DNA of 64,000 nucleotides from Ancylostoma caninum (Eukaryota > Nematoda > Chromadorea > Rhabditida > Ancylostomatidae), in contig JBAJFG010000297.1 in NCBI GenBank assembly GCA_037903475.1, positions 682,001 to 746,000 of the forward strand, given 5' to 3'. This document shows, piece by piece, positions 32,248-43,199 of this stretch (position 1 is its first letter; every line of letters begins with the position of its first letter). The notes below the pieces were generated by a model. That model saw only the letters and a program-made list of their open reading frames with translations, did no database searches and was not told where the DNA came from. The translations under genes were made by a program, and so were the position numbers.

Positions 32248-32788
32248 CAGTACCGGCCAAAATTATATAGTCTTTCGAATTTCCCTCCATAACTTTTGGT
32301 AGAGTAAAGCTTTGCATGGAAAGAAACGAAAGCAACTTTCTGTGACATGGACTTCTGGGTGCACTGTGACCGAATTAACATCGTAACCAAGGGAGAGTTA
32401 GCTGATTTGGCAGGAATTCTTCCGTTGATTTACTGCTAAAATGAACTCAAATTTGCTTCGTATACTCTGGTCAGTGGTCTGAAATCCCACGTTTTCATCC
32501 AAGTATGAGTCCAATCTATTACAAGAACTCCAATCCTTTTTGAAATACTGCCCATGAAAACCCTTCTGTGCTCTTTTGTAAATGCTGCAAAATCACAGAT
32601 CTTGACTTTGTGAATAAAAATTTTGTCCAAAAGAACTAGTTGACAAAATGGGACAATGCCATTCCCTTTCTATAACATGTGAGTGTCCACAGCACCCATA
32701 AAAATATGAGCTTCGAAGCTTCACTCTAATGAAGTTATGAAGGAAATGGAGGAGACTCCAGAAGGCTATATAATTTTGGCCGGCACTG
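32248..32788. mobile_element. Tc1/mariner-type MITE (541 bp) with TA duplication
   Basis: Ends CAGTACCGGCCAAAATTA and TAATTTTGGCCGGCACTG (one mismatch), continuing as similar inverted sequence (TATATAG, CTCCAT). TA lies at 32246-32247 and 32789-32790. No transposase frame. It begins 23 bp after the hAT-like MITE. Confidence 0.75.
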
Positions 32789-32943
32789 TATATCGCCCCC
32801 GAATACAACTCCTACAAATTACCCTAAATTTGCTAATTCTACAGCCTTTTGCTTACTCCATTGAATCCTTGAACTTTAATATTCATCTATTCCTTCTCCT
32901 ACACTCTCCACGTTTCTCTCATTGCGCTCACCAGTTTTGATCA

Positions 32944-33613
32944 ATGCCGGGCCCTGTAACGAGATCATCTTCCCAATCCACTTCTTCTAAAGCTAGTAAA
33001 AGGAATGTCTCCACGAATAACTTTCAAACTAAGTCCAGGAAGGCAGATCTCGATTGCAGTAATCAAGAGTTGGACTATGATTCCCTTCCTACGAGTGAGA
33101 TCTTTGAATCGATGATCCATTCGTAGAAAAGATGCTCTCGGTGCTCAAATCGGGAATTCCTCAAGACGTTGAGGCCGAGGAACGAGGGAGGAGCATTGTC
33201 TTCTCTGGATTACCAGAGTCTAGCCCAGATCAGCCGCTACTCGTGAGGAAGAAAGAACTGGACGATAATGTGGCTAAAGTTCTGGAGACTTTAGAACTTG
33301 ATTGCTGGCTGGCGGAACTATACCGAATAGGTAGGTATACTGAAGGTAAGTCTAGACTAGTCAAGATCGTATTCGCTTCTCGCTCACCTGGGTACAGGCG
33401 CTAGCCAATGCTCATCGGTTGAGGAGTTCAAGCTTCTCGAATATATTTATTCGTAGAAGCATGACTCCTGCTGAGCGCGCTCTTGACGACGAGCTGCGCC
33501 AGCAAGCTCGTGAACGGAATAAAGGTAAGACTGTTAAGGAATGGGTCGTCCATAAGGGAGAACTAAAACACACGTCAGAACTCCCTAAGCGGCCCGGTCA
33601 GGGAAACATCTAA
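32944..33613 (+). pseudogene. CR1 ORF1 (nucleic-acid-binding protein)
   Basis: Three pieces: 32944-33126 (Ser/Lys-rich N terminus, 60 aa), 33132-33404 (RGRSIVFSGLPES, WLAELYRIGR, SRLVKIVF) and 33419-33613 (RSMTPAERALDDELRQQARERNKG). The second and third resemble ORF1 proteins that carry an RNA-recognition-like fold in L1/CR1 LINEs. A stop at 33124-33126 and a frame change near 33400 separate them. Its role is RNP formation with the element RNA. Confidence 0.55.
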
Positions 33614-33669
33614 AAGAGCCTGGTTTACGCGCATCGCTTAGATGTTTTCTGTTTAACTCGCGAAGCCTA

Positions 33670-34206
33670 GTGAATAAACTACATCTACTTCATGCATTTA
33701 TTTGTTGTTATAGTCCCGATATTATTTGTATTACGGAGACCTGGTTGAATTCTTACATTTCGGACTGCGAAATTATTTCTGACCTTCCCTATTCAATTTA
33801 CCGTCCCGATCGACAGCACAGGGAAGGAGGCGGAGTTTGTTGTATAGTTAAGGATGACCTCGCCGCTGAACGATATAACCACACTAGTAGAATGAAGTCA
33901 GATATTCTCCGCTTGAACATTTGGTCTTCTTCATCACTGTCCTCCCTCACACTTATACTAGTATATCGTCCACCTTCATCAACAGTGCAGGATGATAACG
34001 AACTTGCTGATGTGATCTGTGATCTTTGCTCTAGCCCAGCGGATATTTTGCTCTTGGGAGACTTCAACATCGATGTTCTTCCCGAGCATAGAAATTTACA
34101 CCATAATGGATTGACATCGTTGTTCTTTAGGTGCGAGCTTATACAACACGTAACTGCTTCATTTGGAGGCGAATCAATCTTGGACTCGGTTTTTTTCTTC
34201 AAGTAA
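33670..34206 (+). pseudogene. CR1 apurinic-like endonuclease
   Basis: Reads PDIICITETWLNS (catalytic Glu), YRPPSS, LLLGDFNIDV (Asp and Asn) and, after a frameshift near 34195, GSSDHNIVSF (the SDH box). These are the motifs of the LINE endonuclease that nicks target DNA. The frameshift removes the last box from this frame, and a gap of degraded sequence (34210-34420) follows before the RT. Confidence 0.75.
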
Positions 34207-34424
34207 TATTGTTCAGAATATAAGAATTCTACCGCCTTTCGGGTCTTCAGATCACAACATTGTTAGTTTTGAAACCGCTTTTAACCCTGAGAAGGTATTA
34301 TTTTTACGAAATCAGTAGAGCAATATCGAATGTAAACTGGTTGCAGGAATTTGATGGTTATGAGTCTATTGATGATATGTACCGACATTTCTGTCTAGTA
34401 ATGTAAAAGATTTTTGCGGATTGC

Positions 34425-36427
34425 GTGCCTCTTCGCTTCTCAAGTGATCCCGTGCGCGTTTACCCAATCCACATCCAAAACCTCATGGAACAAAAGTTGA
34501 GACTGTTTTCGAACTTCGTTGACCCATTGCACGATGCCCTTTATAAGAAGGTTTGCACGGACTTGAATCAACATGTTAAGAAATATCTACGCAACCGTGA
34601 ACGACACCTCATGAAGGGTAATGCTAAAGGGATTTACGAATATGTCAAGTACAAGATTAAGGGTCAGAACAAATTACCACTCTTACGTAGCGAAGATGGC
34701 TGCGTGCTCAGGAGCGACCATGAAAAAGCTGAAGCGTTAGGAATGTTTTTTTCCAAAACTGTTTCTACTCAGTCATGCAATATTGAAAGCACCTCACAAA
34801 TTTCTTCTCTGCCTTCTTCCTTAATCCGAATCTCTGAAAGCTGCAGTGAAGTTACTCTTTCTCGTAGCAAAGTGTTCGATGTTCTAAACAGTTTGAAGAC
34901 ATCAACATCCGCTACTTATGATGGGATTCCCCAGATCGTTTACAAAAAATGCGCTTGAGCACTCTCTATACCTCTTAGCCATATATTTAATGCTTCCATT
35001 CTATTCGGCGAGGTACCCACTATCTGGAACGAAGCCTTAATAACAGCTATTCCTAAAAGTGGCAAAGGAGACTTACTATCCAACTTTCGCCCAACAGGTA
35101 TCACACCTCCAGCTGGTAAGATCTTGGAAAAAATTATCAAAGAGAGAATTTACTCATTGTTTTCCGAGAAAGGCATTTTTCCCGACGAGCAATACGGATT
35201 TCTTTCGGGTGGCTCTACGACGACCCTGCTGTCGGATTCAGTATTCGACTGGATTAGCGCATTAAACCAAGGCAAATCGGTAGATATAGTGTTTTTGACC
35301 TGTCCAAGGCTTTTGATAAAGTCAACCACAGTAAATTACTGGTAAAACTTGAGAATTTTGGGATCCGTGGCCAACTTTTGTCTTGGATAAATTCTTACCT
35401 CGAGGATCGTGGAATGACTGCCCGTGTAGGCGATAGCTTCTCCAGTAGATATCAATGTACGAGCGGAGTTCCCCAAGGGGGAATCCTGTCTCCTGTCCTG
35501 TTTTTGGCTTATACAGCAGAACTACCAAACTGCTTGAAAAGTCATCCAAACATCAAAGTACAGGTTCTTGCTGATGATGTGAAGATCTACTACTGTTATG
35601 AAAAGAATGAACAAAATTGTGCTTATGAGGCTATTTCATCTTCAATACATAAGATGATATCCTGGTCTAATGAATGGGATCTGCCAGTGAATCCGTTAAA
35701 ATCCTCCACTATGTATCTTGGTGACAGCACTATACTTAGGTATAAATGTAGTGGAATTGAGCTTGAAGCGCGTGAAGTCGTCAAAGATCTGGGCATTTAC
35801 ATTGATAATTTGCTTAAGTTCACGTTCCATGTCGATTCAGTAACGAAAAAAGCTCTATCCTCTCTATTCATAATTTTGAGAAGCATTCACAGCAATGATC
35901 CTGGATTACTTGTTAGGTTATACAAAACATATGTTCTGCCACATTTGGAATATGCCTCTCCGGTTTGGAGCCCCTTCCTGAAAAAAATATTGAAAAAACT
36001 GGAGAACGTGCAAAAAACATTTACGAGGATTGTATACTACAGGTGCTTTCCTGATCAAGGCTATCCTTATTCGTTGCCGTCATACCGGGATAGGCTTGAG
36101 GCTTTAAAAATGAGAAGTCTGAAATATAGACGTGTCGTTAATGACCTAGTTCTATGCTTTCGAATAGTCAGGCCGGAGACTAAGTTAAGAGCAAGCAAAT
36201 ACTGGGTCCTTAGGTCAAATAGAGAACGTACGGGTGGGTTTTCTTTACAAAATCGTAAGCTGTACAATAGGTTTTCATCGACACCTTTCAATTCTTTTGT
36301 GTATCGAACTGCAAGATGGTTCAGCGCGCTACCTACTGAAATTACCGCCTGCAAATCTTCTACAGCGTTCAAGAGAAAGTTACTTACCATTGACGTTCTG
36401 CGTTTGCTTAATATTGATGACGTTTAG
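34425..36427 (+). pseudogene. CR1 reverse transcriptase
   Basis: 34425-34958 is the N-terminal region (KSKVFDVLNSLKTSTSATYDGIPQ-like). After a stop, frames near 35059-35345 carry TPPAGKILEKIIKERIY, DEQYGFLSGGSTT and FDLSKAFDKVNHSK (motif A) across a frameshift. 35378-36427 is open for 349 codons with SGVPQGGILSPVLF, VLADDVKIYY (catalytic ADD, Leu in place of the usual Tyr), DLGIYIDN and LEYASPVWSPF. At least one stop and two frame changes. Confidence 0.75.
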
Positions 36428-37146
36428 GCACTTTTTTCTACATTCTGTCGATCGTTGGTACACTTTGTCAGATCTCCTGCCTAACCCCACCTCACCTTCC
36501 TGCTATCCTGCTCATTGAAATTGCTTCAAGAATAGTAAACACTTAGTTACGAGTAGAACGACCTGTATTAGTTGTCATTTTCCGGAAAAATTTCCTATCA
36601 ACCCTTTACTCCTCCAGGGATTCCTTGAATACTTGAGTGTCCTGTCAAATCATCAGAGTTACTAATTAAGGTCCTAGGTTTGTTCCCAGTTCCGGTGTTA
36701 CTTGAGGATGTGGAACTATCCGGCGAGTATCCAACTGAGCTTACGCCGAGGGTTCGTAGCAGATCAAAGAGTCGCTTCGCGACCGCCCCTGAATGATCCT
36801 GATCAGTTGCGTTCTAGGTGTAGGATGTTCTCAATGGCCTCCTCCTCCGTTAAGTAGCTGTACCGTTTCTGGATCAAAATAGGACCCACATAACACCGCC
36901 CGGTACTCTCACACTGAACCGAATATCTCCACATAACCTGGTTTCTGTGGCTAGAACCACATTACAGACGTTTGTTGTCAAAACTGTGCCTGCAAACTAA
37001 TACAGGTCTTCTTCTTCGCCCTTCGTTTTTACATCAATAGTGTTCTCTCATGTTGGTATTACTAACATTTTTTCGTTGTTTTCCAACTTGTTGTTACTAA
37101 TCCTAGCGCCTTGTTGTCCTTTGGCACACCGCTCTGGTGTATCCAA

Positions 37147-37177
<31 letters not shown>

Positions 37178-37189
37178 ATGAAAAGTAGA

Positions 37190-38140
37190 ATGTCTGTGCG
37201 TGTCTGTGTGTATGTATGCATGTATGTATGTTCCTTATAGAAATTGCGGAGGGTTAACCAATCGGGACCAAACTTTGCACACGTACCCATCAAAGGTCGG
37301 TGGAGGTTTTAGGCCACTTTCCTCCAGGAAATATCTATTGGTTTACCGATTTTATCGATCTTATTGATTTTTCGCTACTTTTGCTCAAGGGTCGGTGGGG
37401 ACAAGTACACTGGGGTTTCTCAATGCTCTGAACACAAACATGACAACCATTCCGCACGAAAATATCGACTTATCGATTTTATTGATTTTTCGCTATTTTT
37501 TCCCAAGGGTCGATGAGCATGTGACTACAGGGGTTCCTTAATGCCCTGAACACGAATATGACAACCATTCTGCACGAATTATCGATTTATCGACTTTGTC
37601 GATTTTTTCTTTTTTATTTGGAGACAGGCAAGGACATGTGTACTGTTGTTTTCCAGTGCGCTGAACACGAATATGATGACCGTTTCGCACGAATTACCGA
37701 CTTATCGGTTTATTGATTTTTTGCCATTTTCGCCCATGGGTCGGTGAAGACGCGTCTGCAGGGACTTTTCAATATGCTGAACACAAACACGACAATTGTT
37801 TTGCACGAATATATCGATTCACTAATGTCTTCTGCTCTTTTCGTGCTTCTGAAAAGGGGCAAAATGTGCTTACTGGATCAATCGAATACGCTTAACACCT
37901 GAGTCTGAATATGGCAATCGTTTTGCACGAATGTGTCATTGAAATAACTTTACTGACGTTTCGCTTACGGAGTTACTTGAGGGGAAGGGTTACTTGGACA
38001 TGGCTAATGTGCCCACCACCAAAATTATACTTGCACTTGATAATGGGTACTTGCTATGTTATCAGCGATATCCTCTTCAGTGTGAGAGAGCCGGGGTTGT
38101 AAAACACCCGAGCGAAGCCGGGTATGCAGTTTAATAGCAA
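37190..38140. repeat. ~120-bp tandem repeat block with hairpin end (Helitron-like non-autonomous element?)
   Basis: Starts with a TGTATG microsatellite and AACCAATCGGGACCAAACTT. From about 37340 to 37960 about five diverged units of 110-125 bp share TATCGATTTAT..TTGATTTTTCGCTATTTT, GGGTCGGTG and CTGAACACGAATATGACAACC..TGCACGAA. It closes with a hairpin CCCG-agcgaagc-CGGG at about 38106-38121. Internal minisatellite plus 3' hairpin is the layout of Helentron-associated non-autonomous elements; that class is inference. Confidence 0.55.
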
Positions 38141-39540
38141 ATATAATAAATGTTTATGTAAATGTTTAACATTGAAAGCTCCCAATTTTACAGGTAAAAA
38201 AGTGGCTTTTGCAAACTCGTTCAGCCTCAGTTTGCAAGGCAAAATTCATTCAAAAGTGGTTTCACTGGTGATTTTCTTGAATTTTGGCTCGTAGGAATTG
38301 TCTACGTCACTCACTTCATTCCTATTCCTATGAGCTCCACTTTAGATATGTCAGTGGGTAAATTCTGTACTGTTAAATAGATAGAAACAGAGTGGTTGAA
38401 ACTCATCCCTGAGGAATCCTGCAAAAATCTTGTGAAATAGTACCTGCGTGCCAAGGGCGGTCTGAGCTGAAAGCCGCTCCCCCTGAGTCCTTACAGACCA
38501 GGAACGCGATCACTCGCCAAACTTGCTGTTGCTTACGGTAGGAGTTGCTGCAGCAAACACACCCATAGCCTTTGAATTCGCTGAATATCCACTGATTGGG
38601 GGTCAAAAAACCACGCGTCAATAATTTGTGCGCACCCTGTATAGGTTCACAGAACGGTTGGGTGATTTTGCTGTTTGCGTTTATGACATGGTGCAGTGTC
38701 TCGGCAGACGGAGACGTGATGAGGTTTAGCGCACTTTGCGCATAAACTTTTACCATTGAGTAGGATGGTAGCTTTTACGCAGAAAGAGAGAGGTTTTTGT
38801 GTGTGGATGCGGTGGGTGGCTCTGCGAACACAAAGGGCATGGTAGAGGTTGGTATACAAGATATGTGTCCGAAGGCTGTATGTGTGGGGGGTTGGTCGTT
38901 TTCCGAGAAGTGGTTAGCGATTGGAGGATGGTGGAGGAGGAGAAAAGGTATAGCCGGTGAGTGGGATTCGCGATAAAGGAGAATCGAACGAGTTATTGAA
39001 TCAGAATAACCGCGGAACGAAAAGAGGATTTGGCTGACAATTTGTTTGTTAAGGACAGATGTGATTAACTCCAACATTCGAGCAGCTCTAGTCTCGGCCA
39101 ATATCGACGCTTCTCGCATATCATTTCTTGGAGAGCTGCAGAGGTTACTTGATCAGGAGTGCTAATCAGCGTGCCTTACTACTGCCGATATGGTCGCCCA
39201 ACCAGTGCTGAAATTTGCAGCCCTTTAGCAGGATTTTCCTGAACAGTGTGGCCCCTAAGGTGCTGCTAATTTCGGCCTTCTGGCCCTAATGTACTGAAAA
39301 TGTAGCCCCCTAGGTGCCGCAAGGTTGGGTCTGGAATGTCCTTTCTAGCCCCACATAACCGATATTGTCGACCGCTAGGTGCTTTTCCTGAGGTCTGCAG
39401 GCCACTAACGGACCCGCGGACCTAAGTGGAGCAGCACTGTAGGGTTAGAATAGTCAGAGCGGACCCGCGTCTTTCGACTCGTCACCGCGATGGTCTACTC
39501 AGGAAAATTACAAAATTTATCAATTCAACATAATACGATA
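38141..39540. other. No gene; mariner-like terminal relic at 38510-38650
   Basis: The minus strand from 38646 reads TATACAGGGTGCGCACAAATTATTGACGCG and parallels the relic at 30898. From 39200 to 39450 a loose repeat of strings like GCCCCCTAGGTGC recurs three to four times. No coding region is supported. Confidence 0.4.
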
Positions 39541-39556
39541 TTCAACATCGAAATAT

Positions 39557-40432
39557 TAGGTGTTAATATAAGTCCTTGCGCTTTTCTTAGCTGTGATTTT
39601 TTCCGCCCCATTGCCATTTTTCTCCAACATGCACTATACCTTCTGAAAGCGCTTTCGCTCCTCTACAATCCTATCATCAAGTGTTTTTACAGAACTATTG
39701 AATTACTTAATTTTGAGGCTTAAGAAGAGAAACGCCAATCCTTGAAAAAACCAGACTTTCTCCTTGCATTCAGTAGGGACCAGAAAACATCCTATACTGT
39801 TTGAGCGTCTAAGCTCTGTAGAATATAAACGCGGAAGAACATCATCAGCGGAACTGTGGAAGCACCACTTTGTTGTTTTTGGAAAGTAGGGTCTGACGTC
39901 ACCATGGGGAAAGATGACTAGACCCTCGCGATTGAATTCTTTTGGTAGAATTACCCTAGTTATTCGAAAGCTTTGAGAAGCATGATGTCCACCCACACCA
40001 AACGATTCCTTTGGAGCAGTTCGCGGGTCGCCATGTAACAAATTTGTTCGGTCGAAGTGGTTGATGTCACCGAGACAAAATGTGCCTTCTTTGATCTTAG
40101 AAAATCGCTGATGACCAGTCATTTCAAGCAAAACGTCTCTTTCACATTCGGCACAGGTCACTTGGCCAGTTTTGATGGCCTTTCGAGCTTCAGCTGATTG
40201 ACAGGATAGGAGGTTGCCGGTTGTGTTGTTTTTCATTGACTCATTGCTCCACTTCGTATACTTAAAACTCAAGCAAACTATCGCCTTAAGGAAAGCTACT
40301 TATGATATTCTTGTAGAGGAAGAGCAGCGCTTTCGAATCGTATATAAACATTACCTAAAGGTGGCAGCAACTAGGTGGAGAAAAGTGCATTCAAAAAAAG
40401 CCCAACGACTTATGTTAACACGTAACATGTCC
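39557..40432 (-). mobile_element. Repeat family A, copy 2: long inverted ends around a 189-aa unknown ORF
   Basis: The left end (plus, from 39557: TTAGGTGTTAATATAAGTCC, then TTGCGCTTTT) and the right end read on the minus strand (from about 40432: GTGTTAACATAAGTCG) are similar for about 150 bp, including GAAAGCGCT and CCTCTACAA strings. The start TTAGG after TA resembles mariner termini. The minus-strand ORF 40272-39703 (CQSAEARKAIKTGQVTCAEC, LLEMTGHQRFS, GDINHFDRTNLLHGD) has a homologue at 20935-21270. A weak string FPHGDVRPYFPKTT could be a decayed HDNARPHVAKTT. Family otherwise unknown. Confidence 0.5.
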
Positions 40433-42180
40433 TAATGACTAAAAAAACTTGTAGAAAACACACAATGTGCACTTCTAAGGAGGTGTAAGGAACGTAACAG
40501 TGTAAAGTTCACGCGAAGTCTATGACTTTAAAATGAAGTTTAGAAATAGCCAATTGCCCCAAGACGTCAAGATTCACGGAATTATTGCATGAACTTCGCG
40601 TGATTACGTCAGATGTTTAAAAAACATCACACAAATTACATACAAAACTTGAGCAAGTGTTGAAAGTTCACTCGAATCCTACATCAGAAAGTTTGCAAGA
40701 ATTTTTTTAGTCTGGGAAGGCGAAAAACAATCACCACATGAGGTGGCTGCGAGTGAAATTCGAACACCTAACAGTAGCCATAAGCTTCAAACTTGAGGCA
40801 TATACATGGAAAAACAGTTACATGGTGTTGGAAATTTCACGTGAACCTTCAAGTGTTTTTTGTTGAATACACAGAAGTAATACACTGTCTACAAAGAAAA
40901 ACCTCACGTGAAAGCTCCGACACATAATTTGGACATTGTGCGTAACAAAATAAACATGACGGCTTCAGTCAAATGGAATTAAATATACAGGAGAGTAAAA
41001 CGGCAAAACGACAACTTAAGGGTAAAGTATAAATTTGGTGAGCGGCAAGAGTTGAGTGAGACTCAGTAGTAGCGTCGGAATCGAGAATGACAAATAGAAT
41101 GTGGTGTTACTGCAAACGGCAACCATGTGTGTCACTAAATTCTTGCATCTCCCATACATACTGAAAGGAAAGCAGCGGAAGCAGAGGAAAAGACGTGTTG
41201 CACTAAAGTGGCGATAACGAGTGGAATTCATACTACAGTAAAAAATCAAACGTCAAAAAAAGCATAGCAAAGAAAATGTAAACTAAAGCCGCCGTCGAAT
41301 TCAAATGAAACGTACGTAGTTTCGGCTCATGCTTAGCAGATTGGAGGCCTAGTCGAGGTGTTTGCAGCGGGAAGTTCGTTTTTTTCTCGTTGATCACGTC
41401 GACCATCTCTTGATTAGCAGTGTGTGGGATGAGGTGTCGTATCTGAAAACTTGGGAATCTGGTTGGCTCCTTTCCCTACCTAATAACGGGGGAATCAATG
41501 GCTTTGCGAGCAGACGAGCATTTTTTATCACATATTGCAGAACATCCGCCCTGCAAGATGGAATGAATGGTATCGAGTAATGGATGATACTCAAAAACCC
41601 GCGAAAAAAAAGACAACAAAACGAAATGACAAAGATGAAAACAAAGAAAAACGATAAACCGAAAAGCAGAAAAATTAGGACATCCAAGTTGACCACTGTC
41701 ATGATTGCAGCCAAGATATTGTTTTCGAGACTTTTTCTTCCTCGAAGGGTAGACCTGCGAGTCGCAGGTAAATGGGCCAAGCTTCGGAGCTAAAAGCAGA
41801 CCTGTAGGCATGGCTCTGTTCTACAAGAGCTCAGCAGAACTTTCTATGCCTATTGGATGCTGATGAAAAAACGTGTTCGGCCTGATTGTATTCCATTCCC
41901 GAAACGATGGAAACCATACTAATTGCGAAACGGGGTCAAATCGCGCATAATCATACATCAACCCAGTGGATGTCTCTACTTAGACACTCGAACTGTGCGA
42001 GCATATAACACTTAAGCATACGTATAACACTGTACAAAAGTTAAAAACTATACACCAGTACGCATCATAACTTAGGAATGATGAATACAAAAAAGTAATG
42101 TATAATTTTAGCCAATGAAATTCATAGATCACCAGGGTTACACTTCTTGTAACTGGCCATTTTTACAGATCGAGCACTGG
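40433..42180. other. No gene recognised
   Basis: AT-rich. TCACGCGAAGT near 40509 and ACTTCGCGTGA near 40594 are inverse copies, and TTCACGTGAA-type strings recur near 40840 and 40905, suggesting an old inverted-repeat element. ORFs at 41394-41811 (minus) lack motifs. Confidence 0.3.
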
Positions 42181-42184
42181 CTAC

Positions 42185-42412
42185 CTACGCCTGCGCAGCA
42201 AACAATGTGAGCTCAAGCCTTGCATACTTTATTGTTCGAGAATTAAACCAGTATACGCCATTTTCACCGTCTTCATCCGGATTTCTTTTCCCACAAACAA
42301 AGCATGTCTGTAGTTGTTTGCGGTCAATACTCAATATGCGTTGCCTTTCTTCTTCGCTGTCGGAGCCGCCAATGTACTGTCGTTTCTTCCTTTTCTCAGC
42401 CTTCAACCTCAA
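42185..42412 (-). CDS. Short ORF with a possible Cys pair (unrecognised)
   Basis: 75 aa: a basic stretch (KAEKRKKRQYIGGSDSEEE), then TCFVCGKRNPDEDGENGVYWF. It reads like an exon of a gene but has no acceptor or donor I can defend, and it abuts the 3' tail of the RTE fragment. The function is not known. Confidence 0.25.
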   Translation of the reverse strand: MRLKAEKRKKRQYIGGSDSEEERQRILSIDRKQLQTCFVCGKRNPDEDGENGVYWFNSRTIKYARLELTLFAAQA

Positions 42413-42414
42413 TC

Positions 42415-42790
42415 TTTATTTATTTATTTATTTATTTATCTCTTTTATCACGATAGAACAGAATGTGTCTGGTTCTCTTCGCGAAGAGTTCTTTGTTCTT
42501 TGTTCATGCACCCACCGAGAAGAGTGGTCCAGCCGTCGACTTCCTTCGAATCCCTTTGGCGAAATCTTGCAATATCATCAAGCCATCGAGTCTTCGGCCT
42601 TCCTTTGCTTCGTTTAGTAACTGGTAGCCAGCCTATTGTCGCGTGTGCCCACCTTTCTTCACGACAGAGTGAAAGCTTCTTGGCATAGTTCCATTTTCGT
42701 CTCACTGCGCTGTGAATCCAGTCTTCTAATCTCGAATAAACTTCGCACTTATACGGTCGACAAGGCGGATCTCAACCACTGCACGCGTCG
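42415..42790 (-). mobile_element. RTE-type LINE 3' fragment
   Basis: The minus-strand frame 42705-42448 reads RRKWNYAKKL, RWAHATIGWLPV and KGRPKTRWLDDIARF, the conserved C-terminal segment of RTE LINE proteins. A (TAAA)n tail follows at about 42415-42437, as in RTE elements. 5'-truncated near 42790. Confidence 0.7.
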
Positions 42791-43199
42791 CTGTGCAGAC
42801 CGGAGTTAGAGCTGAATAAACAAGGGTTCAAAATAATACAAAAATGATATGAGTTGTATAATTCGGCAATTTTTCATCAAATGATAGCACACACACTTTT
42901 AAATTGAGGTTGGATCTTGCTCGGTTGTGGGCCTACTCCCGTATCGCGTGGTAGCTTCCGCATAGCGTCTCGCAATACTTTAACACGTGTCCACGGTTAG
43001 ACTTCAGCAGGGAGCGGGATATCTCGGGCCCTCGCGCTTGAATCTGAAAACGATTATGTTTGCAATAAATGTATGGAGCGAGTTCACGTCTTACATACCC
43101 TTTCATTGACTTGATACTCCTCCTTGATGAAGTCCTGACTACATATGTTCTCAGGGGGATGTCCTACTGTACCACTACTACTACCATGGTCCGGCTCCA

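Larger units (their letters stand above)
32791..37178 (+). mobile_element. CR1-type LINE, near full length, broken
   Basis: Order: ORF1 (32944-33613, broken), apurinic endonuclease and RT (33670-36427, broken), about 700 bp of 3' UTR, and a 3' tail of TAAA repeats at 37147-37178. The simple-repeat tail rather than poly(A) and the RT type (SGVPQGGILSPVLF, VRL.KTYVLPHLEYASPVW) fit the CR1 group. The RT C terminus is an intact 349-codon stretch, so the copy is moderately young compared with the relics at 15905 and 25226. Confidence 0.8.

Noticed and set aside
37147..37178. (TAAA)n as an independent microsatellite
   Set aside because: It lies exactly at the 3' end of the CR1 and is best read as its tail.
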